Notes: a model not told the origin generated them from the sequence alone. A stretch of DNA of 64,000 nucleotides from an uncultured Lachnospiraceae bacterium (GCA_947644545.1 CANRZW010000012.1:1-64000), one strand, 5' to 3'. Shown: positions 17,724-26,533, counted from the first letter of the stretch. Made by a program: numbers and translations.

Positions 17724-18521
17724 CTAACTTCCGGAATCTTCGCGACGTTGAAACTCCGTCATATACTCCCGGAAACGCAGCGGCAGCATCTGCTGCTGCA
17801 GACGTTTATTGCCCCTCTCTTTGATGGCGATCGTCTTGTGGAAAAGTGAAAACAATTCCTGATATTGCTGTTCTTTGTCAGAGTATTGAACGACCTCCTG
17901 CATCTCTTCCGCTTCCTGTTCCACGCCGGATACCAGATACCATTCCCCGCGTGCCGGGTGCACGCCAAATAATCCTCTGTTTTCATCATGGATCATGAAA
18001 TCCTCGGGTGCAAGGCGGTCCGCAAAGTGAGGCATCACAAAGGGCATCACATTATTCTCCGGACCGATCCTGGCATACAGAATCCCCTGCTTCAACTCCT
18101 GGAATCTGATAAACTCCAGTTCATGATTCACTTCATTGGCCGTACGCCTGGCAAGAGCAAAGGTCCTGGCTACATAGGGATTGCGCAGATTCTCCATGGT
18201 ACGTTCACCATGACCATCCGTTATGCCATCCACCACGGTATGATAGACCGCATCCCCCTTATCCGCCCCATCGGAAGCCGCCGCACGGCAGATAGAACCA
18301 TAGACATGTTCTCCCAGACGACTCTGCAGTGTACGTACCACTTTCTCAGTCTTGCCAAAATCCGGCTGACTATGCAGATAGGTTGCAAACAGTCTGTAAT
18401 TGTCCGTCTCCCCCACCTGTACATGCAGGCGTTCGTGCCCCTCCCGCAGAGCGTAGGCATCATAGATCGCCGTAAAGATTCCTTCTAAAGAATCTTCGCA
18501 AATGATATATTTCTCTTCCAT
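17724..18521 (-). CDS. DNA metabolism protein of the TIGR03915/DUF4130 type, partner of a radical SAM protein
   Basis: A 265-residue protein starting MEEKYIICEDSLEGIFTAIYDAY, the typical opening of the family that is almost always encoded next to the radical SAM/HhH protein found here at 18543-20084. The C-terminal half (LRNPYVARTFALARRTANEVNHELEFIRFQEL ... YARIGPENNVMPFVMPHFADRLAPEDFMIHDENRGLFGVHP) is the conserved DUF4130 core. Its biochemical role is not established; DNA repair or base modification is inferred from the partner. The gene lies 21 bases after the radical SAM stop and shares its LexA-controlled promoter. Confidence 0.85.
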   Translation of the reverse strand: MEEKYIICEDSLEGIFTAIYDAYALREGHERLHVQVGETDNYRLFATYLHSQPDFGKTEKVVRTLQSRLGEHVYGSICRAAASDGADKGDAVYHTVVDGITDGHGERTMENLRNPYVARTFALARRTANEVNHELEFIRFQELKQGILYARIGPENNVMPFVMPHFADRLAPEDFMIHDENRGLFGVHPARGEWYLVSGVEQEAEEMQEVVQYSDKEQQYQELFSLFHKTIAIKERGNKRLQQQMLPLRFREYMTEFQRREDSGS

Positions 18522-18542
18522 ACTATAACCTCTGTGCCTCCG

Positions 18543-20084
18543 CTAAGCTGTATACAATACACCCTCCGTCTTACTGTCACCAGTTATCATGCTATTGCCC
18601 GTTATCCTGCTGTCTCCAGTTATCACGCTATTGCCCGTTATCTTACTGTCTCCAGTTATCACGCTATTGCCCGTTATCTTACTGTCTCCAGTTATCACAC
18701 TATTACCCGTTATCCTGCTGTCTCCAGTTGTCTTACTGCTACACACATTGACAAAATTCCTGGTATCATCCAGCATCTGGCCCTCATCAAACAGAGACAT
18801 CTGCCGATAAGGCGTCCCGTCCATCAAGAAGGGCAAACGCTCTCCCTTACCCATCTGGTTCTGATAAGTCAAATTCTGCACGATATACGTCTCGTCCAAT
18901 TTCGTAGGATACATCATCCTGCCGCTGCATGTGATAAAATACAACGCCCGTTTCAGCACGATACCCATCTTCTTCAAATCTTCAAAGGTCAGATTCCCAA
19001 ACCGCCTGGCAGTGATGATCCGCCTGGCGCTCTTAACGCCGATGCCTGGAACACGCAGCAAAAGACGGTAATCCGCACGGTTGATCTCCACCGGAAATAC
19101 TTCCAGATGGCGCACTGCCCAATCTGCCTTCGGATCGATCGCCATATTGAAATTCGGCCGCTCCTTCGTCAGCAGTTCATCCACCTTAAAACCATAAAAC
19201 CGCAAGAGCCAATCCGCCTGATACAGCCTGTGCTCCCGCAGAAGCGGTGGTCCTGCCGTGATCGAAGGCAGCTGCTTATCCTCATTCACATTCACGAAAG
19301 CCGAATAATATACCCTTTTCAAAGAGAACTTCTCATACAGGCTCTCTGCCACCGACATGACCTGATAGTCACTTTCCGGCAGCGCTCCCACGACCATCTG
19401 TGTGGATTGCCCGGCCTCGCAGAAATGCGGCGCATGTTTATATAGAGTCAGTTCATTCTTATTCTCTACGATACCGTTCTGAATCTGACGCATCGGCTTT
19501 AAGATCGTCTTGCGATGCTTGTTCGGCGCCATCTCGCGAAGCCCCTCCGCCGTCGCCATCTCCAGGTTCACACTCATACGATCCGCCAGATAACCGGCTC
19601 TCTGTATCAACAGAGGATCCGCTCCCGGTATGGCTTTCACATGAACATACCCCTGAAATCGATGCACTGTTCGCAGTTTGTGTACCGTCTCACAGATCAG
19701 TTCCATCGTATAATTAGGGCTGTACAGTATCCCGGAACTCAAGAATAATCCTTCTATATAATTACGCCTGTAAAACTCCATCGTCAGTTCGCATACTTCA
19801 TCCGGTGTAAAAGAGGCCCGAGGCACGTCATTGGATCTTCTGTTGATACAGTACCGGCAGTCGTAGATACACTCGTTGGTAAACAGTATCTTTAATAAGG
19901 AAATACACCGCCCGTCCGCCCCGAAGCTGTGACATAAACCTGCTGCCACCGTATTCCCGATCCCTGTGCCGTCATTCTTCCGCGAAGAGCCGCTGGAGCT
20001 GCAGGACACATCATATTTTGCCGCGTCGGCCAGTATCTTCAATTTATCCATCAGCGACATCTGCGGCGCTATCTTGACTTCCAT
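18543..20084 (-). CDS. Putative DNA modification/repair radical SAM protein with HhH motif (TIGR03916 type)
   Basis: A 513-residue protein. The radical SAM cluster motif CIYDCRYC (C-x3-C-x2-C) is near residue 74, followed by the SPL-like core (EGLFLSSGILYSPNYTMELI). Near residue 350 a helix-hairpin-helix motif, LLRVPGIGVKSARRIITAR, predicts DNA binding. The family is thought to repair or modify DNA bases. The C-terminus is unusual: about 55 residues of alternating ITGDSK and ITGNSV hexamers coded by a 36-bp tandem repeat. Promoter with two LexA boxes upstream. Confidence 0.88.
   Translation of the reverse strand: MEVKIAPQMSLMDKLKILADAAKYDVSCSSSGSSRKNDGTGIGNTVAAGLCHSFGADGRCISLLKILFTNECIYDCRYCINRRSNDVPRASFTPDEVCELTMEFYRRNYIEGLFLSSGILYSPNYTMELICETVHKLRTVHRFQGYVHVKAIPGADPLLIQRAGYLADRMSVNLEMATAEGLREMAPNKHRKTILKPMRQIQNGIVENKNELTLYKHAPHFCEAGQSTQMVVGALPESDYQVMSVAESLYEKFSLKRVYYSAFVNVNEDKQLPSITAGPPLLREHRLYQADWLLRFYGFKVDELLTKERPNFNMAIDPKADWAVRHLEVFPVEINRADYRLLLRVPGIGVKSARRIITARRFGNLTFEDLKKMGIVLKRALYFITCSGRMMYPTKLDETYIVQNLTYQNQMGKGERLPFLMDGTPYRQMSLFDEGQMLDDTRNFVNVCSSKTTGDSRITGNSVITGDSKITGNSVITGDSKITGNSVITGDSRITGNSMITGDSKTEGVLYTA
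18568..18741 (-). repeat. 36-bp minisatellite in the radical SAM coding sequence
   Basis: The string CCAGTT recurs at 18580, 18616, 18652, 18688 and 18724, exactly 36 bases apart. There are four full units, with partial units on each side. Each unit has two related 18-bp halves and codes for 12 residues in frame (ITGNSV + ITGDSK/R). Copies differ at only a few bases. Confidence 0.95.
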
Positions 20085-20148
20085 AACAGATCCTACCTAC
20101 CTTCTTCATCATTCTATTGTCAGATCAATCCCCATGAATGACCACAAA

Positions 20149-20160
20149 GAACATACGTTC
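20149..20160. promoter_or_regulatory. LexA (SOS) box 1
   Basis: GAACATACGTTC, a perfect match to the Gram-positive LexA consensus GAAC-N4-GTTC, located 15-26 bases downstream of the -10 of the repair operon. Confidence 0.8.
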
Positions 20161-20174
20161 TTTTCTGTGAATCT

Positions 20175-20203
20175 ATCCTATCACAAACCGGAACAGATTG
20201 CAA
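20175..20203 (-). promoter_or_regulatory. Promoter of the radical SAM repair operon
   Basis: On the minus strand, -35 TTGCAA (20198-20203) and -10 TAGGAT (20175-20180) with a 17-base spacer, lying between the two LexA boxes. Confidence 0.7.
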
Positions 20204-20212
20204 TAGTTTTTT

Positions 20213-20226
20213 CGAACATTCGTTTG
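20213..20226. promoter_or_regulatory. LexA (SOS) box 2
   Basis: CGAACATTCGTTTG matches the LexA consensus with one change (GTTT for GTTC) and lies 10 bases upstream of the -35 element. It sits directly against the stop codon of the gene at 20227. Confidence 0.65.
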
Positions 20227-20793
20227 CTATTCTGCAATATATTTTTCCCATACTTGTGGCATTTTTAATTTTATAAAAGAGGCATAGGAGCAATCAGGGG
20301 TTTCTATCATGTGCTTTTCTTTCAGGTAATCGACACAGCACGAATACCACCATTCCAGCTGCTGTTTCGATTTGTCTTCAAAATATCCTATTTTCATTTT
20401 GCCCTGCTTTACATAGTCCTTAAATAAATCATACGCATTTTCTACCCTGACACAGTTCGTTACCTTAACAGGCTCTGTCGCCAGTCTCGCGCACGGAATA
20501 TTTTTAAATGGAATAACTTGATTCTCTTCTGCAAGAACTTCATAGATATATCCGCTGACACCCTCTGATACTTCTTTCAGCGCATTCGGATACAGTTCGT
20601 GGTATACCGGTATATTACTGCCGCTTTCAAAACCATAAGGAAACCAATAATAAGGCCTTTCTACAGCATTGCATAAATAGAACGCGACAACCACATCCAT
20701 TGTGGACATATACACATATGGCCGGTCATGATCCGCTTGATTTGGTTTTAATACTTTTATATTGCCGGTGTTGCTTCCATGGTATAGTATCAT
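20227..20793 (-). CDS. Unknown protein with ART-like YHGS opening (DUF3990-like)
   Basis: A 188-residue protein beginning MILYHGSNTGNIKVLKP, then PYVYMSTMDVVVAFYL. The Y-H-G-S turn followed by a Y-x-S-T strand recalls DUF3990 and other ADP-ribosyltransferase-like folds, where these residues hold NAD; I see no clear catalytic Glu motif. The C-terminal half (QLEWWYSCCVDYLKEKHMIE) is helical and unrecognised. AT-richer than its neighbours and alone in its unit, which fits an accessory gene. Function not established. Confidence 0.55.
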   Translation of the reverse strand: MILYHGSNTGNIKVLKPNQADHDRPYVYMSTMDVVVAFYLCNAVERPYYWFPYGFESGSNIPVYHELYPNALKEVSEGVSGYIYEVLAEENQVIPFKNIPCARLATEPVKVTNCVRVENAYDLFKDYVKQGKMKIGYFEDKSKQQLEWWYSCCVDYLKEKHMIETPDCSYASFIKLKMPQVWEKYIAE

Positions 20794-21066
20794 AGCGTTT
20801 TCTCCTTAATTTTCAGCAGCTTTTCCTGTATTAGATATAGAACTTCAAAGAAAATATTGAATTGCCTTCTTTTCGTCCATCATACCGTATATTATATAAA
20901 TAAAGAAGAAAGACAGCAATGGCTGAAAAGGGCGCAGACAGATAAGAAAGCTGACTTTGTTGCAATCTTATCCGAATAATTACTTGATTTCTTCCCGCAA
21001 AAGCAGTTAAATAGTAAATGGTGAGAATGCAAATAGCAACAAGAAAACAGTAAAGTGAGGTTTTTC

Positions 21067-22077
21067 ATGGATAATTTAATGATTCCCAAAGATTACAAGT
21101 CTGCACTGAATCTGCACGATACGCAGATCGGCATCAAGACTGTGAAAGATTTTTTTCAGGTACTGCTGGCGGAAGAGCTGCATCTGCTGCGCGTGTCCGC
21201 ACCGCTGTTCGTCGATCCGGCCTCCGGCCTCAACGATAACCTGAACGGTGTGGAGCGCCCGGTCTCCTTCGGTATCAAGGAGCAGGACGACGCCCAGGCG
21301 GAGATCGTACACTCTCTGGCCAAATGGAAGCGTATGGCTCTGCAGAAATACGGTTTTTCCCATGGGGAGGGCCTTTACACCGATATGAGCGCCATCCGCC
21401 GTGATGAGACGACCGACAATATTCACTCCATCTACGTTGACCAATGGGACTGGGAGAAGATCATCTCCCGTGAAGAGCGCACGATCGACTACCTGCAGCA
21501 GACGGTCAGATCCGTTTACAAGGTACTGCGCAAGACCGAGAAATATATGGCGATCCGCTACGATTATATCAGCGAGATCCTGCCCCACGATATCTTCTTC
21601 ATCACCACACAGGAACTGGAGAATATGTTCCCTGACTATACGCCCAAGGAACGCGAGTATTACATAACGAAAGCCAAGGGCGCCGTGTGCCTCATGCAGA
21701 TCGGAGACCTGCTGGAATCCGGTGAGAAGCACGACGGCCGCGCTCCGGACTATGACGACTGGGCGCTGAACGCCGACATTCTTGTCTATTATCCGGTGCT
21801 CGATATCGCTCTGGAGTTGTCCTCCATGGGTATCCGTGTGGATAAGAAGGCCCTGCTTGACCAGTTAGACAAAGCAGGCTGCCCGGAAAGAGCAAAGCTG
21901 CCCTTCCAGAAAGCAATTCTGGAAGAGGAACTTCCCTTTACCATCGGCGGCGGCATCGGACAGTCCCGTATCTGTATGTTCTTCCTGCGCAAGGCGCATA
22001 TCGGGGAGGTACAGTCTTCCCTGTGGCCGGAAGAAATCACGAAAGAAGCGCTGGCACAGGGGATTCAGCTCCTGTAA
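21067..22077 (+). CDS. asnA: Aspartate-ammonia ligase (asparagine synthetase A)
   Basis: A 336-residue class II aaRS-like enzyme that makes asparagine from aspartate, ammonia and ATP. Landmarks are the N-terminal LHDTQIGIKTVKDFFQ, RVSAPLFVDPASGLNDNLNGVERPVSF, SVYVDQWDWEK-like block (SIYVDQWDWEKII) and the C-terminal motif PFTIGGGIGQSRICMFFLRKAHIGEVQ. The length is normal. The start at 21067 follows AAGTGAGG. The upstream 270 bases are AT-rich and show no T-box or other riboswitch. A terminator follows at 22116. Confidence 0.97.
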   Translation: MDNLMIPKDYKSALNLHDTQIGIKTVKDFFQVLLAEELHLLRVSAPLFVDPASGLNDNLNGVERPVSFGIKEQDDAQAEIVHSLAKWKRMALQKYGFSHGEGLYTDMSAIRRDETTDNIHSIYVDQWDWEKIISREERTIDYLQQTVRSVYKVLRKTEKYMAIRYDYISEILPHDIFFITTQELENMFPDYTPKEREYYITKAKGAVCLMQIGDLLESGEKHDGRAPDYDDWALNADILVYYPVLDIALELSSMGIRVDKKALLDQLDKAGCPERAKLPFQKAILEEELPFTIGGGIGQSRICMFFLRKAHIGEVQSSLWPEEITKEALAQGIQLL

Positions 22078-22115
22078 CAAAAGTAAATTCTTCAAAGCAA
22101 GCACATTGTCACAAT

Positions 22116-22152
22116 AAGGCCGGTTCTTGTATATAATACAAAACCGGCCTTT
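22116..22152 (+). terminator. Terminator after asnA
   Basis: AAGGCCGGTT (22116-22125) pairs perfectly with AACCGGCCTT (22142-22151) before a short T-run. It may also serve the convergent catabolic operon ending at 22164. Confidence 0.8.
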
Positions 22153-22163
22153 CTATCACGCTT

Positions 22164-23126
22164 CTATGCCCACCACATCTGTGACGGATCTTCTCTGATG
22201 ATCACATCCTTCAGGAACAGCACAGCTTTCTCCAACCCTTCCTTTTCCGACATCAAACCGTCCTCATGCTCGATACTGAGCACATCATCGTAGCCGGCGA
22301 TCCGCAGTGCAGCAACTACATTTTTCCAGAATTCCTGACCATGTCCATATCCTATTGTACAAAACTGCCAGGACCTTTCTGCTTCTTCACTGTAAGCGAC
22401 AGTATCCAATGCTCCCTTTCTTCCTGTGTTCAGGGCATCAATCCGACAATCTTTGGCATGGAAGTGATAAATCGCATCCTTCAGTTCCCGAATGGATGCT
22501 ACGATATCATTTCCCTGCCAGATCAAATGGCTTGGATCAAGGTTTGCCCCCATCACATTTCCAATTTCCTTGCGGATACGAAGCATGGATGCCGTATTAT
22601 ACACACAGAACCCAGGATGCATTTCAAGAGCAACTCTGACGCCGCTCTCGCTGGCGATCTGTCCTGCCTTCTGCCAATAAGGTAAAAGGCAGTCATTCCA
22701 TTGATAATCCAGAACTTCAAGAAAATCCTCGGGCCAGGGACAGGTTACCCAGTTAGGATATTGTGAAGTCGGACTGTCACCGGGACACCCTGAAAACGTA
22801 ATTACCTTTTTGATCCCCAACTCCTCGGCCAGATGCACAGTATCCACAAATTCCTCGTGACTTTTCCGCGCGATCTCCTTATTTGGATGGACTGGATTTC
22901 TGTGACAACTCAACGCATTGAGCTCAATACCGCAATCACTAAATAACGCCTTAAACGCCCTTAGCTTCTGCTTATCCCCCAAGAGCTCCTTTGGATTACA
23001 AAACTTATCCCCCGGAAAACCGCCCGCGCCCACTTCTGCGGCATCCACTCCGATCTTTTTCAAATATCTGAGTGCCTCCGGCAGTGTTTTCGCATACAAA
23101 GGCACTGTAACCACTCCTATCTTCAT
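22164..23126 (-). CDS. Sugar phosphate isomerase/epimerase family protein
   Basis: A 320-residue TIM barrel of the AP-endonuclease-2-like superfamily, which includes sugar isomerases, epimerases and keto-glycoside lyases. Seen: MKIGVVTVPLYAKTLPEALRYLKKIGVDAAEVG at the start, LNALSCHRNPVHPN, metal-ligand positions VALEMHPGFCVYN (Glu, His), GANLDPSHLIWQG (Asp, His), IYHFHAKDCRID (His) and VLSIEHEDGLM (Glu). It is the last gene of the 12-gene operon; its ATG overlaps the epimerase stop (ATGA). With two Gfo/Idh proteins upstream, a role in sugar oxidation/elimination is plausible. Confidence 0.88.
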   Translation of the reverse strand: MKIGVVTVPLYAKTLPEALRYLKKIGVDAAEVGAGGFPGDKFCNPKELLGDKQKLRAFKALFSDCGIELNALSCHRNPVHPNKEIARKSHEEFVDTVHLAEELGIKKVITFSGCPGDSPTSQYPNWVTCPWPEDFLEVLDYQWNDCLLPYWQKAGQIASESGVRVALEMHPGFCVYNTASMLRIRKEIGNVMGANLDPSHLIWQGNDIVASIRELKDAIYHFHAKDCRIDALNTGRKGALDTVAYSEEAERSWQFCTIGYGHGQEFWKNVVAALRIAGYDDVLSIEHEDGLMSEKEGLEKAVLFLKDVIIREDPSQMWWA

Positions 23127-24139
23127 CTCCCCACACCTTCCCTTTCTAACCACTTTTCTGCCCGCCGCTGTGCCTCGATTAGTTCATCTTCCCAACGGTA
23201 TTGTCTGCAGTCAGGTATCAAACCATTCCTGTCCAGATAGTCCACCGCCCGCGCAAGTCCTTCCTCCAGCGTAGTGGCCGGGCTAAATTCCGGAATATCT
23301 CTGGCAATCTTTTCCCCGGAATAGTATCCGTTATAAATAAAGTTACGACTTATCATCTCACTCACTTGAAATGTTCTGCTGCTCTCCATAATTTTCAATG
23401 GAATTTCCACCATAGCAACATTTTTTCCAAGCACCTGCATCATAGCACTATGGTAGTCTCCCCAGTCATAAGGTTTCAATCCACACAGATTATATACTTG
23501 TCCTTTACATTCCTCATGAGCAAAAGCACCTGTAAAAGCACCTGCTGCATCATCCACATACAGAAAATTCCTAAGAATCCTCAGATTTCCTGTAACGATC
23601 GGTCTACCTCTTCTGATACGATCTATCCAACTGTTGTCGGATGCAATCTGCCGCACAATAGTCTTCTGTCTTCCATACGTAACTGTCGGACGAAATATCG
23701 TCACCGGCAAATCCTCTTCCCGACTTTTTCGCATCAGAACTTCTTCCATCTCCTTCTTATGAATGCCATACCGCCATTGCGGCCTGCATTGCATGTCTTC
23801 CCTGATCGGAATCTCTCTGCCGGCAAGCGCCCCATACACCGCACCACTGGAGATAACGATCAGATGCTTAAGCTGTGGGAATATCTCGCAGTCCTGTTCC
23901 GCGTCCTGCGCCGTAAAACAAGCAAGATCCACTACATACTCATACCCTCCGCCCTGCAGTACCGTACGAAACCCCTCGCGATCCTGCCGGTCTGCACATA
24001 TCATCTGCACATCCGCAAACGGTATCACTGCCGGTCTGTTCCTCCCCAGGATTGTCACGTCATACCCGCATTGCAGCAGCGCCTTCGTAACACTGTAGCC
24101 AATATTACCCAACCCGCCTATCACCAATGCCTTTCTCAT
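23123..24139 (-). CDS. NAD-dependent epimerase/dehydratase (extended SDR)
   Basis: A 338-residue Rossmann-fold protein. N-terminal KALVIGGLGNIGYSVTKALLQCGYDVTILGR is the nucleotide site (GGLGNIG). The active-site segment ISSGAVYGA is followed by a Tyr-x3-Lys candidate, YGIHKKEMEEVL, the classical SDR catalytic pair. IFRPTVTYGRQK is the expected next strand. It likely changes a sugar or cyclitol hydroxyl. It overlaps the next gene by 4 bases, implying coupled translation. Confidence 0.88.
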   Translation of the reverse strand: MRKALVIGGLGNIGYSVTKALLQCGYDVTILGRNRPAVIPFADVQMICADRQDREGFRTVLQGGGYEYVVDLACFTAQDAEQDCEIFPQLKHLIVISSGAVYGALAGREIPIREDMQCRPQWRYGIHKKEMEEVLMRKSREEDLPVTIFRPTVTYGRQKTIVRQIASDNSWIDRIRRGRPIVTGNLRILRNFLYVDDAAGAFTGAFAHEECKGQVYNLCGLKPYDWGDYHSAMMQVLGKNVAMVEIPLKIMESSRTFQVSEMISRNFIYNGYYSGEKIARDIPEFSPATTLEEGLARAVDYLDRNGLIPDCRQYRWEDELIEAQRRAEKWLEREGVGR

Positions 24140-24156
24140 ATCATTGTCCCTTCCCT

Positions 24157-25422
24157 CTATTTTTTCAGCATAATATTTAAGATAACCTGATTGGTCTGCT
24201 GCATCCCTTCCCGGCCAAGTTCACCCACCTCACGTATTGTATTCTCAATCCCCTTCTTAATAATACCTTCTCCATGTACGAACTCTCTACCTTCCTGCGC
24301 CATCTGAAAACCCATGATCCCAGCTTCCACAGCCATGGAAATCTTCGCCGCGCAGGACGGCTTCGCACCGTCACAGATCGTACCGGACAAAATGGCAAGT
24401 CCGTTCACTATCGTATGCTCAATAACGCTCAAACCGGCATCATGCAGATATGCTACGCCTGCGCCGGCTGCGCATCCCGCACAGACAGCGCCACAGTAAG
24501 CCGATAGACATCCAATTTCCTGTTTGATACGGATAGCCGTCAAATTAGCCAGCACCAGCGCCCGTATTTCCTGCTCTCTTCCTGCATGCAGGGCCTGTGC
24601 ATATTCCACTACAGGCATGGTGACCGTTATCCCCTGATTACCGCTTCCGGAATTGATAACTGCCGGTAGTTCGCAGCCGCTCATGCGCGCATCTGACCCT
24701 GCGGCGGCCCTGGCTCTCGCCCGCATCAAGGTATCCTGTTCACCGGCATGCTTCCACTGAATTCTGCCGATCTGTGCGCCCCAGTTTCCTTCTAATCCTG
24801 CCCGCGACAGTGCAGTATTATATAAAATCTGTCTTTCTATGATATCCTGCACCAAACACAGATCACATGTCGATGCAAACTCAAAAATCTCGCTGATGCT
24901 CATAGGACTGCCCTGCACCTCATCTGTCATACCTGTTTCCTGCTGATAGCAGATCTCACCATCTTTTTTCGTCTGTACCACGTTGGTGTGATGCCCACAA
25001 ATATGTACACTGCTACTGTGTTCTTCCTTTTCAAATTCCAGCGTAATGTCAAAGAGTTCCTCTGTCCTGGCCAGCCTCACCTGAATCGGGCATTCCTTCA
25101 TAAAGGCCTCGATACGTTCCACAGCACCTTCTGCTGCGCCGGAAAGCACTTCCAATTTTTTGTCTGCTATACCTTCCACGACCCCTGCCGCGATTGCCGC
25201 TTCAATCCCTTTCAGGCCACCGGTATTTGGCACCGTTACACTCTTTGCATTCTTGATGATGCTGCCACTTATAAATGCCTCGATCTTCTGCGGCCTGCCA
25301 TCCAGCAAATCCCTGGCCAACGCCGAAGCGTAAGCCAAAGCAATCGGCTCAGTACAGCCAGAGGCGGGTATAAGTTCCCGCCTCAGAATATCTGTGTAAT
25401 ACATGTAAGTCTTCTTATCCAT
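24157..25422 (-). CDS. UPF0597 family, L-cysteine desulfidase / serine dehydratase-like
   Basis: A 421-residue protein homologous to CyuA/YhaM and archaeal L-cysteine desulfidase, which split cysteine to pyruvate, ammonia and sulfide with an Fe-S cluster. Conserved parts: LIPASGCTEPIALAYASALA at the N-terminus with the key Cys, VPNTGGLKGIEAAIAAG, NSGSGNQGITVTMPVVEYA, and the Cys-rich LSAYCGAVCAGCAAGAGVAYL. The start at 25422 lies 7 bases past the stop of the methyltransferase-like gene. In this operon it suggests that a cysteine- or amino-acid-derived part of the substrate is degraded. Confidence 0.85.
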   Translation of the reverse strand: MDKKTYMYYTDILRRELIPASGCTEPIALAYASALARDLLDGRPQKIEAFISGSIIKNAKSVTVPNTGGLKGIEAAIAAGVVEGIADKKLEVLSGAAEGAVERIEAFMKECPIQVRLARTEELFDITLEFEKEEHSSSVHICGHHTNVVQTKKDGEICYQQETGMTDEVQGSPMSISEIFEFASTCDLCLVQDIIERQILYNTALSRAGLEGNWGAQIGRIQWKHAGEQDTLMRARARAAAGSDARMSGCELPAVINSGSGNQGITVTMPVVEYAQALHAGREQEIRALVLANLTAIRIKQEIGCLSAYCGAVCAGCAAGAGVAYLHDAGLSVIEHTIVNGLAILSGTICDGAKPSCAAKISMAVEAGIMGFQMAQEGREFVHGEGIIKKGIENTIREVGELGREGMQQTNQVILNIMLKK

Positions 25423-25429
25423 AGTCTTA

Positions 25430-26497
25430 TCACTGCTCTGCAGCAATGTCCTCCATCACTTCATGCCAGACTACAAACCGATGTGTTGTCTCCCGGTTGA
25501 ACTCACACCCGCCTGACACGATCAACTTCGCTCCTGCCTGACGGATCGCCTCATCCGTCTTCGCACGCAGTACAGCCTTCACTTTATCCCGGTTCGCACC
25601 ATAGAAATCACTGTTACGGTCTATACCACCCATCAGTACCTTGTCCGTCATTGCCCTCACCTCTGCCAGAGACGGATTTGACGGAGACTGGTCTTCCCAG
25701 TTAATCGCCTGCACAGGCAGTGTCACCATATCTTTCATACGCAGATTTTCCATACCGCATACATGCAGCATAGTAAACCACGCTCTCCCCTGCACAGCCT
25801 CCAGCGCACGGACATCATAAGGACGGATGAATTTAAAATAGTCTTCTTCACTACAGAAATCCGTATGATCACCGCCCGGGCAATAGAAAAATCCGTCAGC
25901 GCCCATATCCAGGAAACCATTCATCACATCTATGATCTGATCGGTCAGGACATCCATTACATGAAAATATTCCTCTTCATGCGCATGAATAAAATCCATG
26001 ATGTTCTCGCCTACAAAACTCTCACCCTGATAAATCCCCGTGCCTGGTGCATAGCCGCAAAGCTGCGTCAACATTCTCATCGGTCCGAAAATAGTTGGCA
26101 GCACCGGCACTGTCTTTTGAAAATGGTCGCAGATTGCCTTAATGCTCTGCATCTCTCGTCCGAATGCACCTTCGAATACATTTTTCTTTGTCACATTCTT
26201 CCAGTCCTCCAGGCTGTTAAACGCATTTTTCACCGTCTTCTTAAAACCGGCGTCGTCACTGTTTTCCGGCTCTGCAATGATCTGCCCGAAATCCTCCGCA
26301 TTATACAGGCCATTCTGCATCACCTTGATCACGTCAAAATCATGCTGCGTCTCATAGGCAATAATCGCCTTGGAGAAATCGTTCACATTGCGATCCTCCA
26401 GATTTAGGTGCGGTCCCCATGCAATAAAGGGAATTCTGTCTACCGGCCTTCCTTCCAAAACAGCCTTGATGCGTTCTGTATGTGTCATATTATCCAT
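25430..26497 (-). CDS. Uroporphyrinogen decarboxylase family protein (MtaA-like methyltransferase)
   Basis: A 355-residue TIM barrel of the UroD superfamily. It is not a haem enzyme by context: no porphyrin genes are near. It carries the zinc motif of corrinoid-dependent methyltransferases, LHVCGM (H-x-C) and a distal Cys in VSGGCEFN, as in MtaA and MtbA. Members of this group demethylate diverse methylated compounds. The corrinoid protein such an enzyme would need is not encoded in this window, so the cofactor partner is unknown. Fifth gene from the 3' end, counting back from 22164. Confidence 0.82.
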   Translation of the reverse strand: MDNMTHTERIKAVLEGRPVDRIPFIAWGPHLNLEDRNVNDFSKAIIAYETQHDFDVIKVMQNGLYNAEDFGQIIAEPENSDDAGFKKTVKNAFNSLEDWKNVTKKNVFEGAFGREMQSIKAICDHFQKTVPVLPTIFGPMRMLTQLCGYAPGTGIYQGESFVGENIMDFIHAHEEEYFHVMDVLTDQIIDVMNGFLDMGADGFFYCPGGDHTDFCSEEDYFKFIRPYDVRALEAVQGRAWFTMLHVCGMENLRMKDMVTLPVQAINWEDQSPSNPSLAEVRAMTDKVLMGGIDRNSDFYGANRDKVKAVLRAKTDEAIRQAGAKLIVSGGCEFNRETTHRFVVWHEVMEDIAAEQ

Positions 26498-26533
26498 CTT
26501 TTACCTTACCTTTCCTTCGTATGCTTCTATCCG

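Noticed and set aside
18580..18741. Regular 36-bp repeats resembling a CRISPR array
   Set aside because: The units are directly contiguous with no spacers, lie in frame inside a gene and encode a simple hexapeptide repeat.
18534..19445. Plus-strand ORF of 303 codons opposite the radical SAM gene
   Set aside because: It is antisense to a well-supported gene, and its repeated YHAIARY pattern comes only from the minisatellite.
20794..21066. Possible T-box or other riboswitch before asnA
   Set aside because: No T-box core sequence, specifier-loop structure or terminator/antiterminator pair can be seen.
20892..21089. Minus-strand ORF of 65 codons upstream of asnA
   Set aside because: Composition is low-complexity and Cys/Ser/Leu-rich, there is no ribosome site, and it overlaps the asnA start.
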